Assembly (NCBI GenBank): GCA_023389575.1
Contig: JAEWEG010000066.1
Location: 1-64,000, forward strand
Direction: 5' to 3'
DNA length: 64,000 nt
Source: Chloroflexota bacterium
Lineage (GTDB): Bacteria; Chloroflexota; Chloroflexia; Thermomicrobiales; UBA6265
Under the pieces are notes generated by a model, which saw only the letters and a program-made list of their open reading frames with translations, was not told the DNA's origin and made no database searches. The first letter of the stretch is position 1, and the number at the start of each line of letters is the position of its first letter. A program made the translations under genes and the position numbers. Positions 24,980-34,302 of this stretch are shown one piece after another.

Positions 24980-26665
24980 CTACCGGCCGCTGCGCCAGAT
25001 CGTCAGCAAACCGTAGATCACCATCGCCACCAGCCCGGCGAACACAAGCAGGAACAGGTTCCCCGGAAACCCCGTGACATCGGGATCGACCGCCAGGAAA
25101 AGGAAGAGCGTTCCCAACCAGGCCGCAGCGGTCATGATCGAAAACGCCAACCGGTTGACCATGCCATTCAGGCTGCGCAACGTCTCCGGCAGCTCATCGT
25201 AGTGAATGTGGAACGTCAGGTCGTTGCGGTCGATCCGCGAAATCAACCGCTGGATGTGCGCTGGCATCGACGATGCCAGGAACATGGCGTCCAGCGGCTG
25301 TAGCTTGAACCGCCTTGCCCAGAAAACCGGGGAGTACAGTTCCTTCATCGCCGACCTGATCACGGGATCGACCACCTCGATCACGTTGATTTCCGGGTCC
25401 AGCCGGCGGCTCAGGGCCTCAAGCATCGTCGCCGTCTTGGCCAGGAGCGCCAGTTCCGACGGGAGATGAATGCCGTTTCGCCGGATCAGGCTCATCACGT
25501 CGCCCAGGATCAGTGAGACCGGCAGGTCGCGAAGCGAGGCGCCGACGTATTGGGACACCAGGAGCGTGACATCGCGCTCCATGATGTGACGGTCCCATCC
25601 CACCGGCAGGGCGCCCAGCAGCGATATTTCGTCAACGATACGGGACGCGTCTCGCCCGGCGACCGCCAACGCCAACAGCATGAGTCGCTCCCGCAGGCGT
25701 TCGTCCACGGTGCCCACCATCCCGAAGTCGAGGATGTTCAATTCACCCCGGTCGCCAACCAGGAAGTTCCCCGGATGTGGGTCGGCATGGAACATGCCAA
25801 TGCGCAGGATCTGTTCAGCCGTGGATCGAACCAGCCTGGCCGCGAGTTCCGCGCTGCTCACCGGCAACGGATGCGTCGGGCCAAGTCGGTCGATTCTCAC
25901 CCCGACGACCCGTTCCATCGTTAGCACCCGGCGCGTCGTGTATTCGGGAAACGTTCGGGGAACGACCAGTTCGCCATCCCCGCCCAGCATCGAACGGAAT
26001 CGCTCGGCGTTGGACGCCTCCCTCCGGTAGTCCAACTCCGAACGGATCGTCCAGGCGAACTCCTTGACCAGACCGGAGATATCGGCCTGACGGAGGAACG
26101 AGGACCGAGCCTCGCCGATTCGGGCGAGTTCGTCCAGGATGTCAAGGTCCTGTGCGATCCGCTCACTTACCCCGTGACGCTGCACCTTCAATACCACCGA
26201 CGTGCCGTCCGGCAACTCCGCCGCATGGACCTGGCCAATCGACGCCGAGGCGATCGGTACGGGGTCGACGCTGGTAAACACCTCGTCAATCGATTTCCCG
26301 AGTTCCGCCTCGATCGTGGCCCGGATGAGGTCGAACGGCTCGGCCGGCACGCGGTCCTGCAGGAGTTCCAGTTCGGCGATGTAGGCGGACGGAAGCAGGT
26401 CGGCGCGCATCGACAGGATCTGCCCCAGCTTCACGAAGGTGGGACCGAGCTCCTCCAGCGCGAGTCGAAGGTGAACAGGCCGTGAATGACGAGCGGCGTC
26501 GCGCCCGGGATCGCCCGAGCCCTGAAGTCCGGGGACATACCGACGGACTCGCCGTCCGAGATCAACCGGCCCGACGAAACCACCGAGACCGTGCCGCATG
26601 AGGGTGCGAACGATCTCGCGGTATCTTTCGGAGTGGCGACGCTGCGAAACAAATGCCTGGAGCAC
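24980..26665 (-). CDS. ABC1/UbiB (AarF)-family atypical kinase
   Basis: 561 residues. The KxGQ motif of the UbiB family is in FVKLGQILSMR, followed by ELELLQDRVP, the Ala-rich nucleotide loop ASASIGQVH, the catalytic-loop region FHADPHPGNF and the metal site LDFGMVG. Two hydrophobic helices close the protein. UbiB proteins are ATPases required for ubiquinone synthesis; in quinone-type-unknown bacteria the role is probably in membrane isoprenoid handling. GTG 26665 is chosen because GAAGGG lies 6 bases upstream; the frame stays open to 26896 but that part overlaps the divergent trpS. Confidence 0.88.
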   Translation of the reverse strand: MLQAFVSQRRHSERYREIVRTLMRHGLGGFVGPVDLGRRVRRYVPGLQGSGDPGRDAARHSRPVHLRLALEELGPTFVKLGQILSMRADLLPSAYIAELELLQDRVPAEPFDLIRATIEAELGKSIDEVFTSVDPVPIASASIGQVHAAELPDGTSVVLKVQRHGVSERIAQDLDILDELARIGEARSSFLRQADISGLVKEFAWTIRSELDYRREASNAERFRSMLGGDGELVVPRTFPEYTTRRVLTMERVVGVRIDRLGPTHPLPVSSAELAARLVRSTAEQILRIGMFHADPHPGNFLVGDRGELNILDFGMVGTVDERLRERLMLLALAVAGRDASRIVDEISLLGALPVGWDRHIMERDVTLLVSQYVGASLRDLPVSLILGDVMSLIRRNGIHLPSELALLAKTATMLEALSRRLDPEINVIEVVDPVIRSAMKELYSPVFWARRFKLQPLDAMFLASSMPAHIQRLISRIDRNDLTFHIHYDELPETLRSLNGMVNRLAFSIMTAAAWLGTLFLFLAVDPDVTGFPGNLFLLVFAGLVAMVIYGLLTIWRSGR

Positions 26666-26804
26666 ACTCGACCCTTCGCGATTCGCGTCAACTCGGGTGC
26701 TCACCAGGAGCCGCCCAACGCTTGACCATTTGTATACTGTCGCACAGGGATTCGCAGGTCCGGCGCGTTCAGGGCCGACCTTGATCACGGGAAAAGTGAC
26801 ATTC

Positions 26805-27854
26805 ATGGTGACACAGCAGACGGAGACGACCGGATCGGGCAACTCGACGCTCGACAGGAAGCCACGCGTGCTATCCGGCATCCAACCCTCGGGCAACTTC
26901 CACCTGGGGAATTATCTTGGAGCCATTCGCAACTGGGTGAATCAGCAGAGCGACTTCGAGAACTCGTTTTGCATCGTTGACCTCCACTCGCTCTCACTTG
27001 CGACCACCCGCGAGAGCATGCGGGCAAATATCCGCAATCTGGCGAATGTGCTCGTCGCCTCAGGTATCGATCCGAAGCAGTCGACGCTGTTCGTGCAGTC
27101 CGATGTTCCAGCCCACAGCGAGCTGTGCTGGATCCTCCAGTCCGTGACGCAGTACGGCGAACTGCGTCGAATGACCCAGTTCAAGGACAAGGGCGGCGGA
27201 ACCGACGAGTCGGTGAGCGCGGCGCTCTTCACTTACCCAGTGCTGATGGCGGCTGACATCCTGCTTTACGACGCCGAGTACGTGCCCGTTGGCGAGGACC
27301 AGAAGCAGCATTTGGAACTCACGAGGGATATCGCCCACCGGTTCAACACCCGCTACGGCGACACGTTCGTGGTGCCCAAGCCCGACATCAAGTCGGAAGG
27401 CGCCAGGGTAATGTCGCTGGACGACCCTTCCAAAAAGATGAGCAAGAGCTCGGCAAACCCGAACAGCTACGTCGCGTTGAGCGACGCTCCGGACGTGATT
27501 CGCAAGAAGATCAAGCGGGCGGTGACCGATTCCGGCAGCGAGATCATCGTCGATCCAGAGAAACCCGCGCTGAGCAATCTGATCTCGATGTATGCGGCGC
27601 TCACCGGCAAAACCCCGGAACAAGTGCAGGAAGCATTCGTCGGGAAAGGCTACGGGGCGTTCAAGTCCGAGCTCGCGGAAGTGGTGGTCGAGGCCATCGC
27701 GCCGATCCAGGAGCGAATCGCCGAACTCGAACAGTCGCCGGAAATCATTGACCAGGTACTGGCCGAAGGCGCCGAGAAGGCGTCGATCTACGCGAACGCC
27801 ACGCTCGCCCGAGTTCGCGACCGCATCGGGATCGGCAGCAACCCCGGCCGGTAG
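26805..27854 (+). CDS. trpS: Tryptophan-tRNA ligase
   Basis: 349 residues, a normal bacterial TrpRS. Class I signature sequences are GIQPSGNFHLGN (HIGH-like) near the N-terminus and KKMSKS (KMSKS) about two thirds along. The first codon used is ATG 26805, giving a start at MVTQQTETTG; the frame is open to 26598 but upstream residues are not conserved-looking. A TATACT at 26733-26738 has no matching -35. No T-box leader was recognised. Confidence 0.95.
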   Translation: MVTQQTETTGSGNSTLDRKPRVLSGIQPSGNFHLGNYLGAIRNWVNQQSDFENSFCIVDLHSLSLATTRESMRANIRNLANVLVASGIDPKQSTLFVQSDVPAHSELCWILQSVTQYGELRRMTQFKDKGGGTDESVSAALFTYPVLMAADILLYDAEYVPVGEDQKQHLELTRDIAHRFNTRYGDTFVVPKPDIKSEGARVMSLDDPSKKMSKSSANPNSYVALSDAPDVIRKKIKRAVTDSGSEIIVDPEKPALSNLISMYAALTGKTPEQVQEAFVGKGYGAFKSELAEVVVEAIAPIQERIAELEQSPEIIDQVLAEGAEKASIYANATLARVRDRIGIGSNPGR

Positions 27855-27879
27855 CGACTCTCGACAACAGGCAATGGGA

Positions 27880-27908
27880 AACGCGGGAGCCGGGTTGGCT
27901 CCAGCGTT
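27880..27908. terminator. Bidirectional terminator between trpS and the FNR gene
   Basis: AACGC-GG-GAGCC (27880-27891) pairs with GGCTC-CA-GCGTT (27897-27908), interrupted by a 2x2 internal loop; CTTCTTTG follows on the plus strand. Confidence 0.6.
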
Positions 27909-27941
27909 CTTCTTTGTGTGCCGTTGAGATGAAGGATCTGC

Positions 27942-29000
27942 CTACGACGCCGCGGCGACCTTCTCGCGCTTCTCCATGATGGTCGTGGAGTGGCCAGCGT
28001 CGAGCCGGGCAGCCGGATCGATGTACTGGACCGCGTGGTTGACGGCGGAAACCGCCTCACCGGCGCCAGTGGCGATCAGCTTGAACTTGTCCGGATAGGC
28101 CGCGATATCGCCAGCGGCGTACACGCCGGGGATGTTGGTCTGCAGCGTCCGCTGGTCGACCAGCACCTGATTCCGCTGGAGTTCAAGGTTCCAGGTCTTG
28201 ATCGGCCCCGGGTCCGCCTTGAAGCCGATGGCGCAGATCAACTCGTCGACTTCAAGGTCCTTTGTGGTCCCATCAAGGTGCTTGAAAGTGAGGGCCGAGA
28301 TCCGCCCGTGGTCGCCCTGGCGCACCTCGACCACTTCGTAGCCCGGATAGTGGAGGGTGACTGTCGAAGCCTCGAGTTCCGCCACGGTCGATTCGTGCGC
28401 GCGGAACTTCGATCGGTGAATCAGGTTGACCGTCTTGGCGATGGGCTCGAGCGTGATGGCCCAGTCCACCGCGGAGTCACCGCCGCCAACCACGACGACA
28501 TTCCGGTCGCGGAAGTCCTCGATGTGCTTGGCGAAGTAGTGAATGCCCTTGCCTTCCAGCGCGTCGACGCCGCTGGCTCCGAGCCTGGTCGGCTCGAAGG
28601 CCCCCACTCCGGCGGCAATGATGACCGACCGGCTCCGACGTTTCGCCTTGCTGGTGTGGAGAACGAAGGTGCCGTCTTCGAGAGGCTCGAGCGACTGGAC
28701 CTGCTCGCGCAGGTGAATGGTCGGATCGGAACGGAGCGCCTGTTCGTGGCAAGCAGCCACGAAGTCCTTGGCGAGCACCTTCGGATAACCGATCACGTCG
28801 TAGATGTACTTTTCCGGATACATGGCGCTGCACTGACCACCGACTTCCTCAAGCGAGTCGATGATCTGGACGGAGACGCCACGCAGTCCAGCGTAGAATG
28901 CGGCGAACAGCCCCGTCGGTCCTGCTCCGACAATGGTGATGTCGAAGATGGGCTCTGAGTCGATGGACTCGTTCACCAGGCTGTTGGTCACGTCAGTCAC
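27942..29000 (-). CDS. Ferredoxin-NADP reductase, thioredoxin-reductase-like type
   Basis: 352 residues. A flavoprotein that moves electrons between NADPH and ferredoxin (YumC/type 2 FNR). The FAD-binding motif is GAGPTGLFAAFYAG, the NADPH-binding motif VVVGGGDSAVDWA, and the C-terminal FAD motif GVYAAGDIA. The redox-active CxxC of thioredoxin reductase is absent, which separates the two. GTG 29000 follows AGGGG at 8 bases. It is monocistronic. The three-cysteine ferredoxin at 47674-47964 is a possible partner, by inference only. Confidence 0.9.
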   Translation of the reverse strand: MTDVTNSLVNESIDSEPIFDITIVGAGPTGLFAAFYAGLRGVSVQIIDSLEEVGGQCSAMYPEKYIYDVIGYPKVLAKDFVAACHEQALRSDPTIHLREQVQSLEPLEDGTFVLHTSKAKRRSRSVIIAAGVGAFEPTRLGASGVDALEGKGIHYFAKHIEDFRDRNVVVVGGGDSAVDWAITLEPIAKTVNLIHRSKFRAHESTVAELEASTVTLHYPGYEVVEVRQGDHGRISALTFKHLDGTTKDLEVDELICAIGFKADPGPIKTWNLELQRNQVLVDQRTLQTNIPGVYAAGDIAAYPDKFKLIATGAGEAVSAVNHAVQYIDPAARLDAGHSTTIMEKREKVAAAS

Positions 29001-29280
29001 GTACTAATCCCCTTGGCAACGCAGATGGTACTGGTGTCATTCGGAGTCTGGTTCGAGCACTCGCCCACGCCTGTTCTCCGCGCTGCATCGATTCTACACG
29101 GCATGCGGCGTAAATTCCGATCAATATCGTCGTCTACACGCACCCATCGTGCGCGAAGCACAAATCAGCGCCCGACGCCCATGCCACTTGTACAATGCAG
29201 AGGTCGCGCCGAGGCGCGACACTGGTCGAATCGGCTGTGCGCAAACGCCATACATCGCCATCACTCCCTGGAGCAACACC

Positions 29281-31440
29281 GTGTTTGAGGAACCAAAGAA
29301 ATGGGCCCAGGCCCGCATGGCTCCCCAAACCTGGGACCGGATGCGCAAGGCTGGCTCCCGGGTAGCGGCCAACGCGAACGAGGGAGCCGCCTCGGTGCGT
29401 CGCTGGGCGGGCGTCGGAAGCGAGCACGTCACATCGTTCCGGTCCGCTCGAATGGAGCCGTGGCGACTCGTCGTAGCCGCCCTCCTCATCGTGATCCTGT
29501 CTCTGGCACTTAGCCCGCTGGACGGAATGCTCGCTGTCGCCATCGTGCCGATGTCGCTCCTGATCGGGGTTGGGCTTTGTACGTATATCGCCGACTGGGT
29601 GGGAGGTGCCACCGGCGCGGTGATCGCCCTCGTATGCCTGGACGTGTTCTTCCTTGGCCGGACTCCCGCCATCGACGCGTTCCGGAACTCCACGTCGGGC
29701 ATCATCCTCCTCGCGTTTGGCGTCATCGCGGCAATCGCGGTCACCACCATCGAGCATCTCAAGTACGACCGGGCCAATGCCAGGATCGAAGCCGCGTCGC
29801 TCAGGGCGGCCAATACCGCGTTGAGCGCCGTGGAGATCGCCGCCGCGCAACGCCCACCGGGCGACAGGGAGGCCTACGTCACGGTCCTCTCCACCATCCT
29901 CACCGCCATGGCACGGGTGAACCGCGCGTCGGCGGGGGCCTTGTACATGCTGGATCCCTCGAACTCGGTGCTGATCCGGGCGGCGGCTTACGGCGGGGAT
30001 GAACCAATTGAGGACAATCGCCAACTCCCCGCCTTCGATGTCGAGGTTGGCGAGGGATTCGCCGGGCGCGTGGCGCTGGAGCGACGGCCCATCACCATTT
30101 ACGACACGCTTATCGATGATGATGTCGCGGACATCCTCGACACCAACCCTCATATTCGATCCGTCGTCGGCGTGCCGCTGGTGGACCCGAACGACAAACT
30201 CGTGGGTGTCGCATGGGTGGGCCTGTACGTCCCGTACCGGTTTGCGATGACGGCGATCGCCAGGATGCAGGCATTGGCCAGTCGCACCATTGCGTTCATG
30301 GAAGCCGCCAGGGTCGCCGACGACCAGGACGAACTCCTCGACCGGGTCCAGGATCACTACCGCCGGCTCCAGTCCGTGATTCAGACCATTCCCGAGGCCG
30401 TGATGGTGGCCAGGCCGACTCGCGGTGTCATCGTGGCGTCGAACGCCGCCGCCCAACGGATGTTCGGGGTCCGGCTCGATGGCCCGTCGGATTTGCGGCG
30501 AGCCGATCGGCTCAAGATCATGTCCACATCGGGTGGGGAAATCGAAAACCCCATCATGCGTGCGTTGCGCGAAGGAACGATTGTCACCGGCGTCGAGCTC
30601 ATCGTTCGCCAGCCGGACGGGGAGATGACCCCGGTCGTCGCAAGCGCGGCGCCAGTGCGGGCCGATGACGGGACGATTGACGCGGTGGTCGGCATCTTCC
30701 AGGACGTTGCCCCGCTCAAGGAAGCGGAACGGCTGCGGGACGAGTTCATCTCCGTGGTCTCCCACGAACTCCGTTCACCACTCACGCCGATCAGAGGGTT
30801 CGCCCAGGTGGTCTCACGAGAGCTACAACGCGAGGGCGGCCACGACCAGCAGGTCATCTGGCTCAATACGCTTCAACAGCACGTCGACCGCATGACGCGG
30901 CTGGTTGACGATCTGCTGGATGTCTCACGCTTGCGCGCCGGTCGGTTGAAGATCCTGCGCGCTCCGGCTGATCTGGCGGGTATCTGCCAATCGGTGGCCG
31001 ACTCCTGGAACGCGACAGCGACGAGGCATGACGTCAGCTTCGTCTCCGAGGTTGACGAACTGATCGCAATGGTGGACGCCGACCGTATCCACCAGGTGCT
31101 CGACAACCTCGTGGGGAACGCCGTGAAATACGCGGACGCCGGACCGGTTCGGGTGTCGCTGACGCGTCGCACGCGTGAGGACGGCAAGCCCACGGCGGAG
31201 ATCAGCGTTTCAGACTCCGGGCCCGGCATTTCGGCGATCGACCGGGACGCGGTCTTCACGGCGTTCTACCGGGCGCGAAACGCCTCCGAGAGCGCGGTTC
31301 CGGGACTTGGATTGGGCCTGTACATCAGCAACGAACTGATTGTTGAGCACGATGGTGATCTGAGAATCACCGAGAGCGACCTGGGTGGGTCCACCTTCAT
31401 CATCGAAATCCCCGTGAGCGATTCACCCAATCGCGCGTGA
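29281..31440 (+). CDS. Membrane sensor histidine kinase (GAF-PAS-HisKA-HATPase)
   Basis: 719 residues. Three to four membrane helices (about 61-155), a short coiled segment, a GAF domain (about 190-345), a PAS-like domain (about 360-475), then HisKA with the phospho-accepting His in VVSHELRSPLTPI (about residue 494) and HATPase_c with DNLVGNAVKYA, DSGPGIS and GLGLGLYIS. All N, G1 and G2 boxes are intact. GTG 29281 is used because GGAG is 8 bases upstream. No response regulator lies next to it, so it is an orphan kinase. Signal unknown; GAF and PAS domains suggest a small molecule, redox or light cue. Confidence 0.9.
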   Translation: MFEEPKKWAQARMAPQTWDRMRKAGSRVAANANEGAASVRRWAGVGSEHVTSFRSARMEPWRLVVAALLIVILSLALSPLDGMLAVAIVPMSLLIGVGLCTYIADWVGGATGAVIALVCLDVFFLGRTPAIDAFRNSTSGIILLAFGVIAAIAVTTIEHLKYDRANARIEAASLRAANTALSAVEIAAAQRPPGDREAYVTVLSTILTAMARVNRASAGALYMLDPSNSVLIRAAAYGGDEPIEDNRQLPAFDVEVGEGFAGRVALERRPITIYDTLIDDDVADILDTNPHIRSVVGVPLVDPNDKLVGVAWVGLYVPYRFAMTAIARMQALASRTIAFMEAARVADDQDELLDRVQDHYRRLQSVIQTIPEAVMVARPTRGVIVASNAAAQRMFGVRLDGPSDLRRADRLKIMSTSGGEIENPIMRALREGTIVTGVELIVRQPDGEMTPVVASAAPVRADDGTIDAVVGIFQDVAPLKEAERLRDEFISVVSHELRSPLTPIRGFAQVVSRELQREGGHDQQVIWLNTLQQHVDRMTRLVDDLLDVSRLRAGRLKILRAPADLAGICQSVADSWNATATRHDVSFVSEVDELIAMVDADRIHQVLDNLVGNAVKYADAGPVRVSLTRRTREDGKPTAEISVSDSGPGISAIDRDAVFTAFYRARNASESAVPGLGLGLYISNELIVEHDGDLRITESDLGGSTFIIEIPVSDSPNRA

Positions 31441-31476
31441 TGGTGCCCGGCGGCGACACAGCCGAGAGACGACGAA

Positions 31477-31498
31477 GCTCCCGGTGAGAACCGGGAGC
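31477..31498 (+). terminator. Terminator after the histidine kinase gene
   Basis: A perfect 9-bp stem GCTCCCGGT/ACCGGGAGC closed by a GAGA (GNRA) tetraloop, followed by CTCTTTCG. It lies between convergent genes. Confidence 0.75.
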
Positions 31499-31535
31499 CT
31501 CTTTCGCTGGCGCCATCTCTTGTGCTCAATGTGAA

Positions 31536-32483
31536 TCAGGGTGTTTCCGTGCCCCTGTTCGTGGTTCGCGGAACCACCACGTCAATCGTTCCACCGGTAC
31601 CGTCGCCACCGATAACGGTCTGCGGTCCTCCCGTCCCATCCGAACTGGGCGACGGATCGCCGGTGCCATCGGAAACGGTTGGCGTCTCCGTCGGCTCGGA
31701 CTCGCTGCCTTCGGAGCTGGTCTCGGGGTCATTGGCCTGGTCACCCTCGGTGGCCGTGGAATCGGACGATTGGTCCCCCGTAACCGGCTCATTCTGGACC
31801 GGCGTCTCAACAGGCTGCTCATCCACAACCACCGGCTCTGAACCGGAGCCTTCCGCCGGAAGGTCCGAAGGCACCGGCGTTGGCACGACCGGTACTGGCG
31901 TCGGGGGAATTGGCGTCGGTTCTGGCACCGACGGCGCCGTGAACTGAATCAGCGAATTGGCGAGCGTCAGGCTATCCGTGCTGGAGTTGCGGCTTTCAAC
32001 CTTGTACAGCACACCACCGGCGATCCACCAAACGGCGTCGTACGCGGGCGTGACATCATGGATCGCGCTGTACCCCTGAACGGTGGCGTTGATGAATAAC
32101 TCGTTGTTCAGGTCATACGGGGAACCGGCGGGCAACCCTCCGCCGACTGTCCCCGTTATCTGGAGAAAGGTGGGCTCGCCCCCGCCGTTCATCCAATAGA
32201 GGCTGTAATAGCCACCTCCCGCGTCGATCGATGGCGAGCCACCAAACGGGGCCGGCACCCAACTGGGAACAAGCACCGGGAAACCAAGATCGAGCGCGTA
32301 CCCAGCCTCGATGCTGATGTAGTCGACGTTCTGAGCGGCCGCCTGAGTGACGACAACTGGATCGGCCGGGGCGGAAAAGACATTGGCCGGAAGGGCAATC
32401 GAAAACGCAAGCGCCAGCCCGATGCTCGCCAAGCCCAGATACTGTTTCACTGTTGGATGGAAAACGGGGAACTGCGATTTCAC
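31536..32483 (-). CDS. Secreted protein of unknown function with Pro/Thr/Ser-rich C-terminal half
   Basis: 315 residues. A signal peptide (LGLASIGLALAFSIALPANVFS) leads to a globular region of about 160 residues containing LGFPVLVPSWVP, YYSLYWMNGGGEPTFLQITG and VWWIAGGVLYKVESR. This layout resembles DUF4367-like domains of Firmicutes and Chloroflexota, but the match is by eye. The C-terminal 120 residues are low-complexity, rich in Pro, Thr, Ser, Glu and Asp, as in a wall-spanning stalk. GTG 32483 has GAGG 9 bases upstream. Function unknown. Confidence 0.7.
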   Translation of the reverse strand: MKSQFPVFHPTVKQYLGLASIGLALAFSIALPANVFSAPADPVVVTQAAAQNVDYISIEAGYALDLGFPVLVPSWVPAPFGGSPSIDAGGGYYSLYWMNGGGEPTFLQITGTVGGGLPAGSPYDLNNELFINATVQGYSAIHDVTPAYDAVWWIAGGVLYKVESRNSSTDSLTLANSLIQFTAPSVPEPTPIPPTPVPVVPTPVPSDLPAEGSGSEPVVVDEQPVETPVQNEPVTGDQSSDSTATEGDQANDPETSSEGSESEPTETPTVSDGTGDPSPSSDGTGGPQTVIGGDGTGGTIDVVVPRTTNRGTETP

Positions 32484-32873
32484 CAGATAATCCTCGGTCT
32501 TCGGATGATTCCGCCAGCGTGACCGCTGCCCTCGTCGCGTCTCCATCCCGGGAAGGCCATTGAGAGACAACCGATGCGGGTCAATTGCCTGTATGTCAGA
32601 CTACCATGGCGAGGGGTTCCAATCGACCGTATTACGATGGATTTCGATCAGGGAATTCGTGACATTCCGGTCAAATCCGTACGGACACGCCCTTTGGCAA
32701 CAAGCAGGGTGTCCAGGCTCGAGATTGCGTGCCGTCGTGGAGATATTCTGGCAACCAGTCGCTGTACCCGAGCCGCCAAAACTGGCTATACTACGCCAAT
32801 GTATCGGGCAGATCGCTCCGGGAATTCTCACGGGGGGGTATTTGCGTGCAATCCGGTACGAGGGAGCAACATC
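32484..32873. other. Divergent intergenic region before miaB
   Basis: 390 bases between the secreted-protein gene and miaB. A TATACT -10 box for miaB lies at 32788-32793 with only a weak -35. No gene or structured RNA was recognised; the open frames here are not protein-like. Confidence 0.5.
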
Positions 32874-34250
32874 GTGTCAACAAAACCGGTCATCCAGTTG
32901 ACCCCGCTCAACGAGCCCCAATTCTCACCACCCAGGCTTCCACTGAATGGCAAGCGTTTCTTCATCTGGACCATTGGGTGCCAGATGAACGAAGCCGACA
33001 GCGCCAAGGTGGCCTCGATGCTGCAGGAGGTTGGTTACGAGCGGACCAATGACGAGCAGGATGCCGACATCGTCGTGCTCAACTCCTGCGTGGTGCGGCA
33101 GGCGGCCGAGGACCGGGTCGCGGGGAAGCTCAACTCGCTCGCCCGGCTGAAGCGTCAGAAGCCCGAAATGCCGCTGGTGCTCACCGGCTGCATGGTCACC
33201 AAGCAGCAGGAAAAGCTCAAGCAGCAGTTTCCCTACGTCGACCTGTTCTTCGACCCTTCCGACTTCGACAAGATGCAGGAGGTCGTTCCCGAGCTATCGA
33301 TGCTCGAGGATGATCTCAACGCTCTGCCGCACTACTACCAGCCGCAGACCGAGGCCGGGGTCAAGGGTTTCACGGCCTTCGTGCCGATCATTTACGGCTG
33401 CAACTTCCTCTGCTCATACTGCATCGTCCCCTACCGGCGAGGCAAGGAAACCAGTCGCCCGTTCGAAGACATCGTCACCGAGGTCGAGCGAATCGTCGCC
33501 AATGGCGTGCGTGAGGTCACGTTGCTCGGGCAAACCGTCAACGCCTATGGGCATGATCTTCCCGGCCAGCCTTCGCTCGCGGATCTCCTGCGGGCGGTGG
33601 ACGCGATTCCCGGACTCGATCGGCTTCGATTCCTGACATCGCATCCGAAGTACATGTCCGACGAGATCATCGACACGATCGCGGAACTGGACTCCACCTG
33701 CGAGCACATGAACCTTCCGGTGCAGGCGGGTGACAACGAAGTGCTGCGTCGCATGCGACGCACCTATACCCGCGACCAGTGGATGGAACGAATCGCCTAC
33801 ACCCGCGAACAGATGCCGGGCGTGACCGTGGCGACGGACATCATCGTTGGCTTCCCTGGCGAGACCGAACAGCAGTTCATGCAGACGTATGACATGCTGG
33901 AGCGGACTCGGTGCGACAAGGTTCACCTCGCGATGTACTCCCCTCGGCCGGGAACGCTTTCCGCTCGCTGGGAGGACGACGTCCCGCATGAAGAAAAGCA
34001 TCGCCGGCACCAGGCGCTCGAGAAGCTCCAGGAGCGCGTCTGCACCGAACTGAACGCGACGCGCCTGGGCGAGACCTACGAGGTCCTTGTCGAGGGCAAA
34101 TCGAAGGGCCGCTGGACTGGCCGCACCCGCGGCAACACGCTGGTTCATTTCGATGGTGAAGGCGATCTCGTTGGCAAGCTGATGGACGTGAAAATCACCC
34201 GAACGTCACCATGGTTCCTAATGGGGGAACCTGCCGGCGCCCCGAACTAA
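32874..34250 (+). CDS. miaB: tRNA-2-methylthio-N6-dimethylallyladenosine synthase
   Basis: 458 residues. A radical-SAM methylthiotransferase acting on A37 of tRNAs. An N-terminal UPF0004 domain holds one cluster with Cys in TIGCQMNEAD, NSCVVR and TGCMVTK. The radical-SAM domain has CxxxCxxC in YGCNFLCSYCIVP, and a C-terminal TRAM domain ends the protein. All six cluster cysteines are present. GTG 32874 is chosen because GGAG lies 9 bases upstream; the frame is open to 32574 without similarity. The TPR gene follows 52 bases later. Confidence 0.95.
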   Translation: MSTKPVIQLTPLNEPQFSPPRLPLNGKRFFIWTIGCQMNEADSAKVASMLQEVGYERTNDEQDADIVVLNSCVVRQAAEDRVAGKLNSLARLKRQKPEMPLVLTGCMVTKQQEKLKQQFPYVDLFFDPSDFDKMQEVVPELSMLEDDLNALPHYYQPQTEAGVKGFTAFVPIIYGCNFLCSYCIVPYRRGKETSRPFEDIVTEVERIVANGVREVTLLGQTVNAYGHDLPGQPSLADLLRAVDAIPGLDRLRFLTSHPKYMSDEIIDTIAELDSTCEHMNLPVQAGDNEVLRRMRRTYTRDQWMERIAYTREQMPGVTVATDIIVGFPGETEQQFMQTYDMLERTRCDKVHLAMYSPRPGTLSARWEDDVPHEEKHRRHQALEKLQERVCTELNATRLGETYEVLVEGKSKGRWTGRTRGNTLVHFDGEGDLVGKLMDVKITRTSPWFLMGEPAGAPN

Positions 34251-34302
34251 TCAACCCCACGTTACCGGCGCCCACCTGGCGTTGCTCGAAAGGAAATGGC
34301 AC

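Noticed and set aside
26666..26804. T-box leader before trpS
   Set aside because: The gap is short and lacks the T-box and specifier stem; the TATACT box has no -35.
26666..26896. Long N-terminal extension of the UbiB-like protein
   Set aside because: It overlaps the start of the divergent trpS and reads antisense to it.
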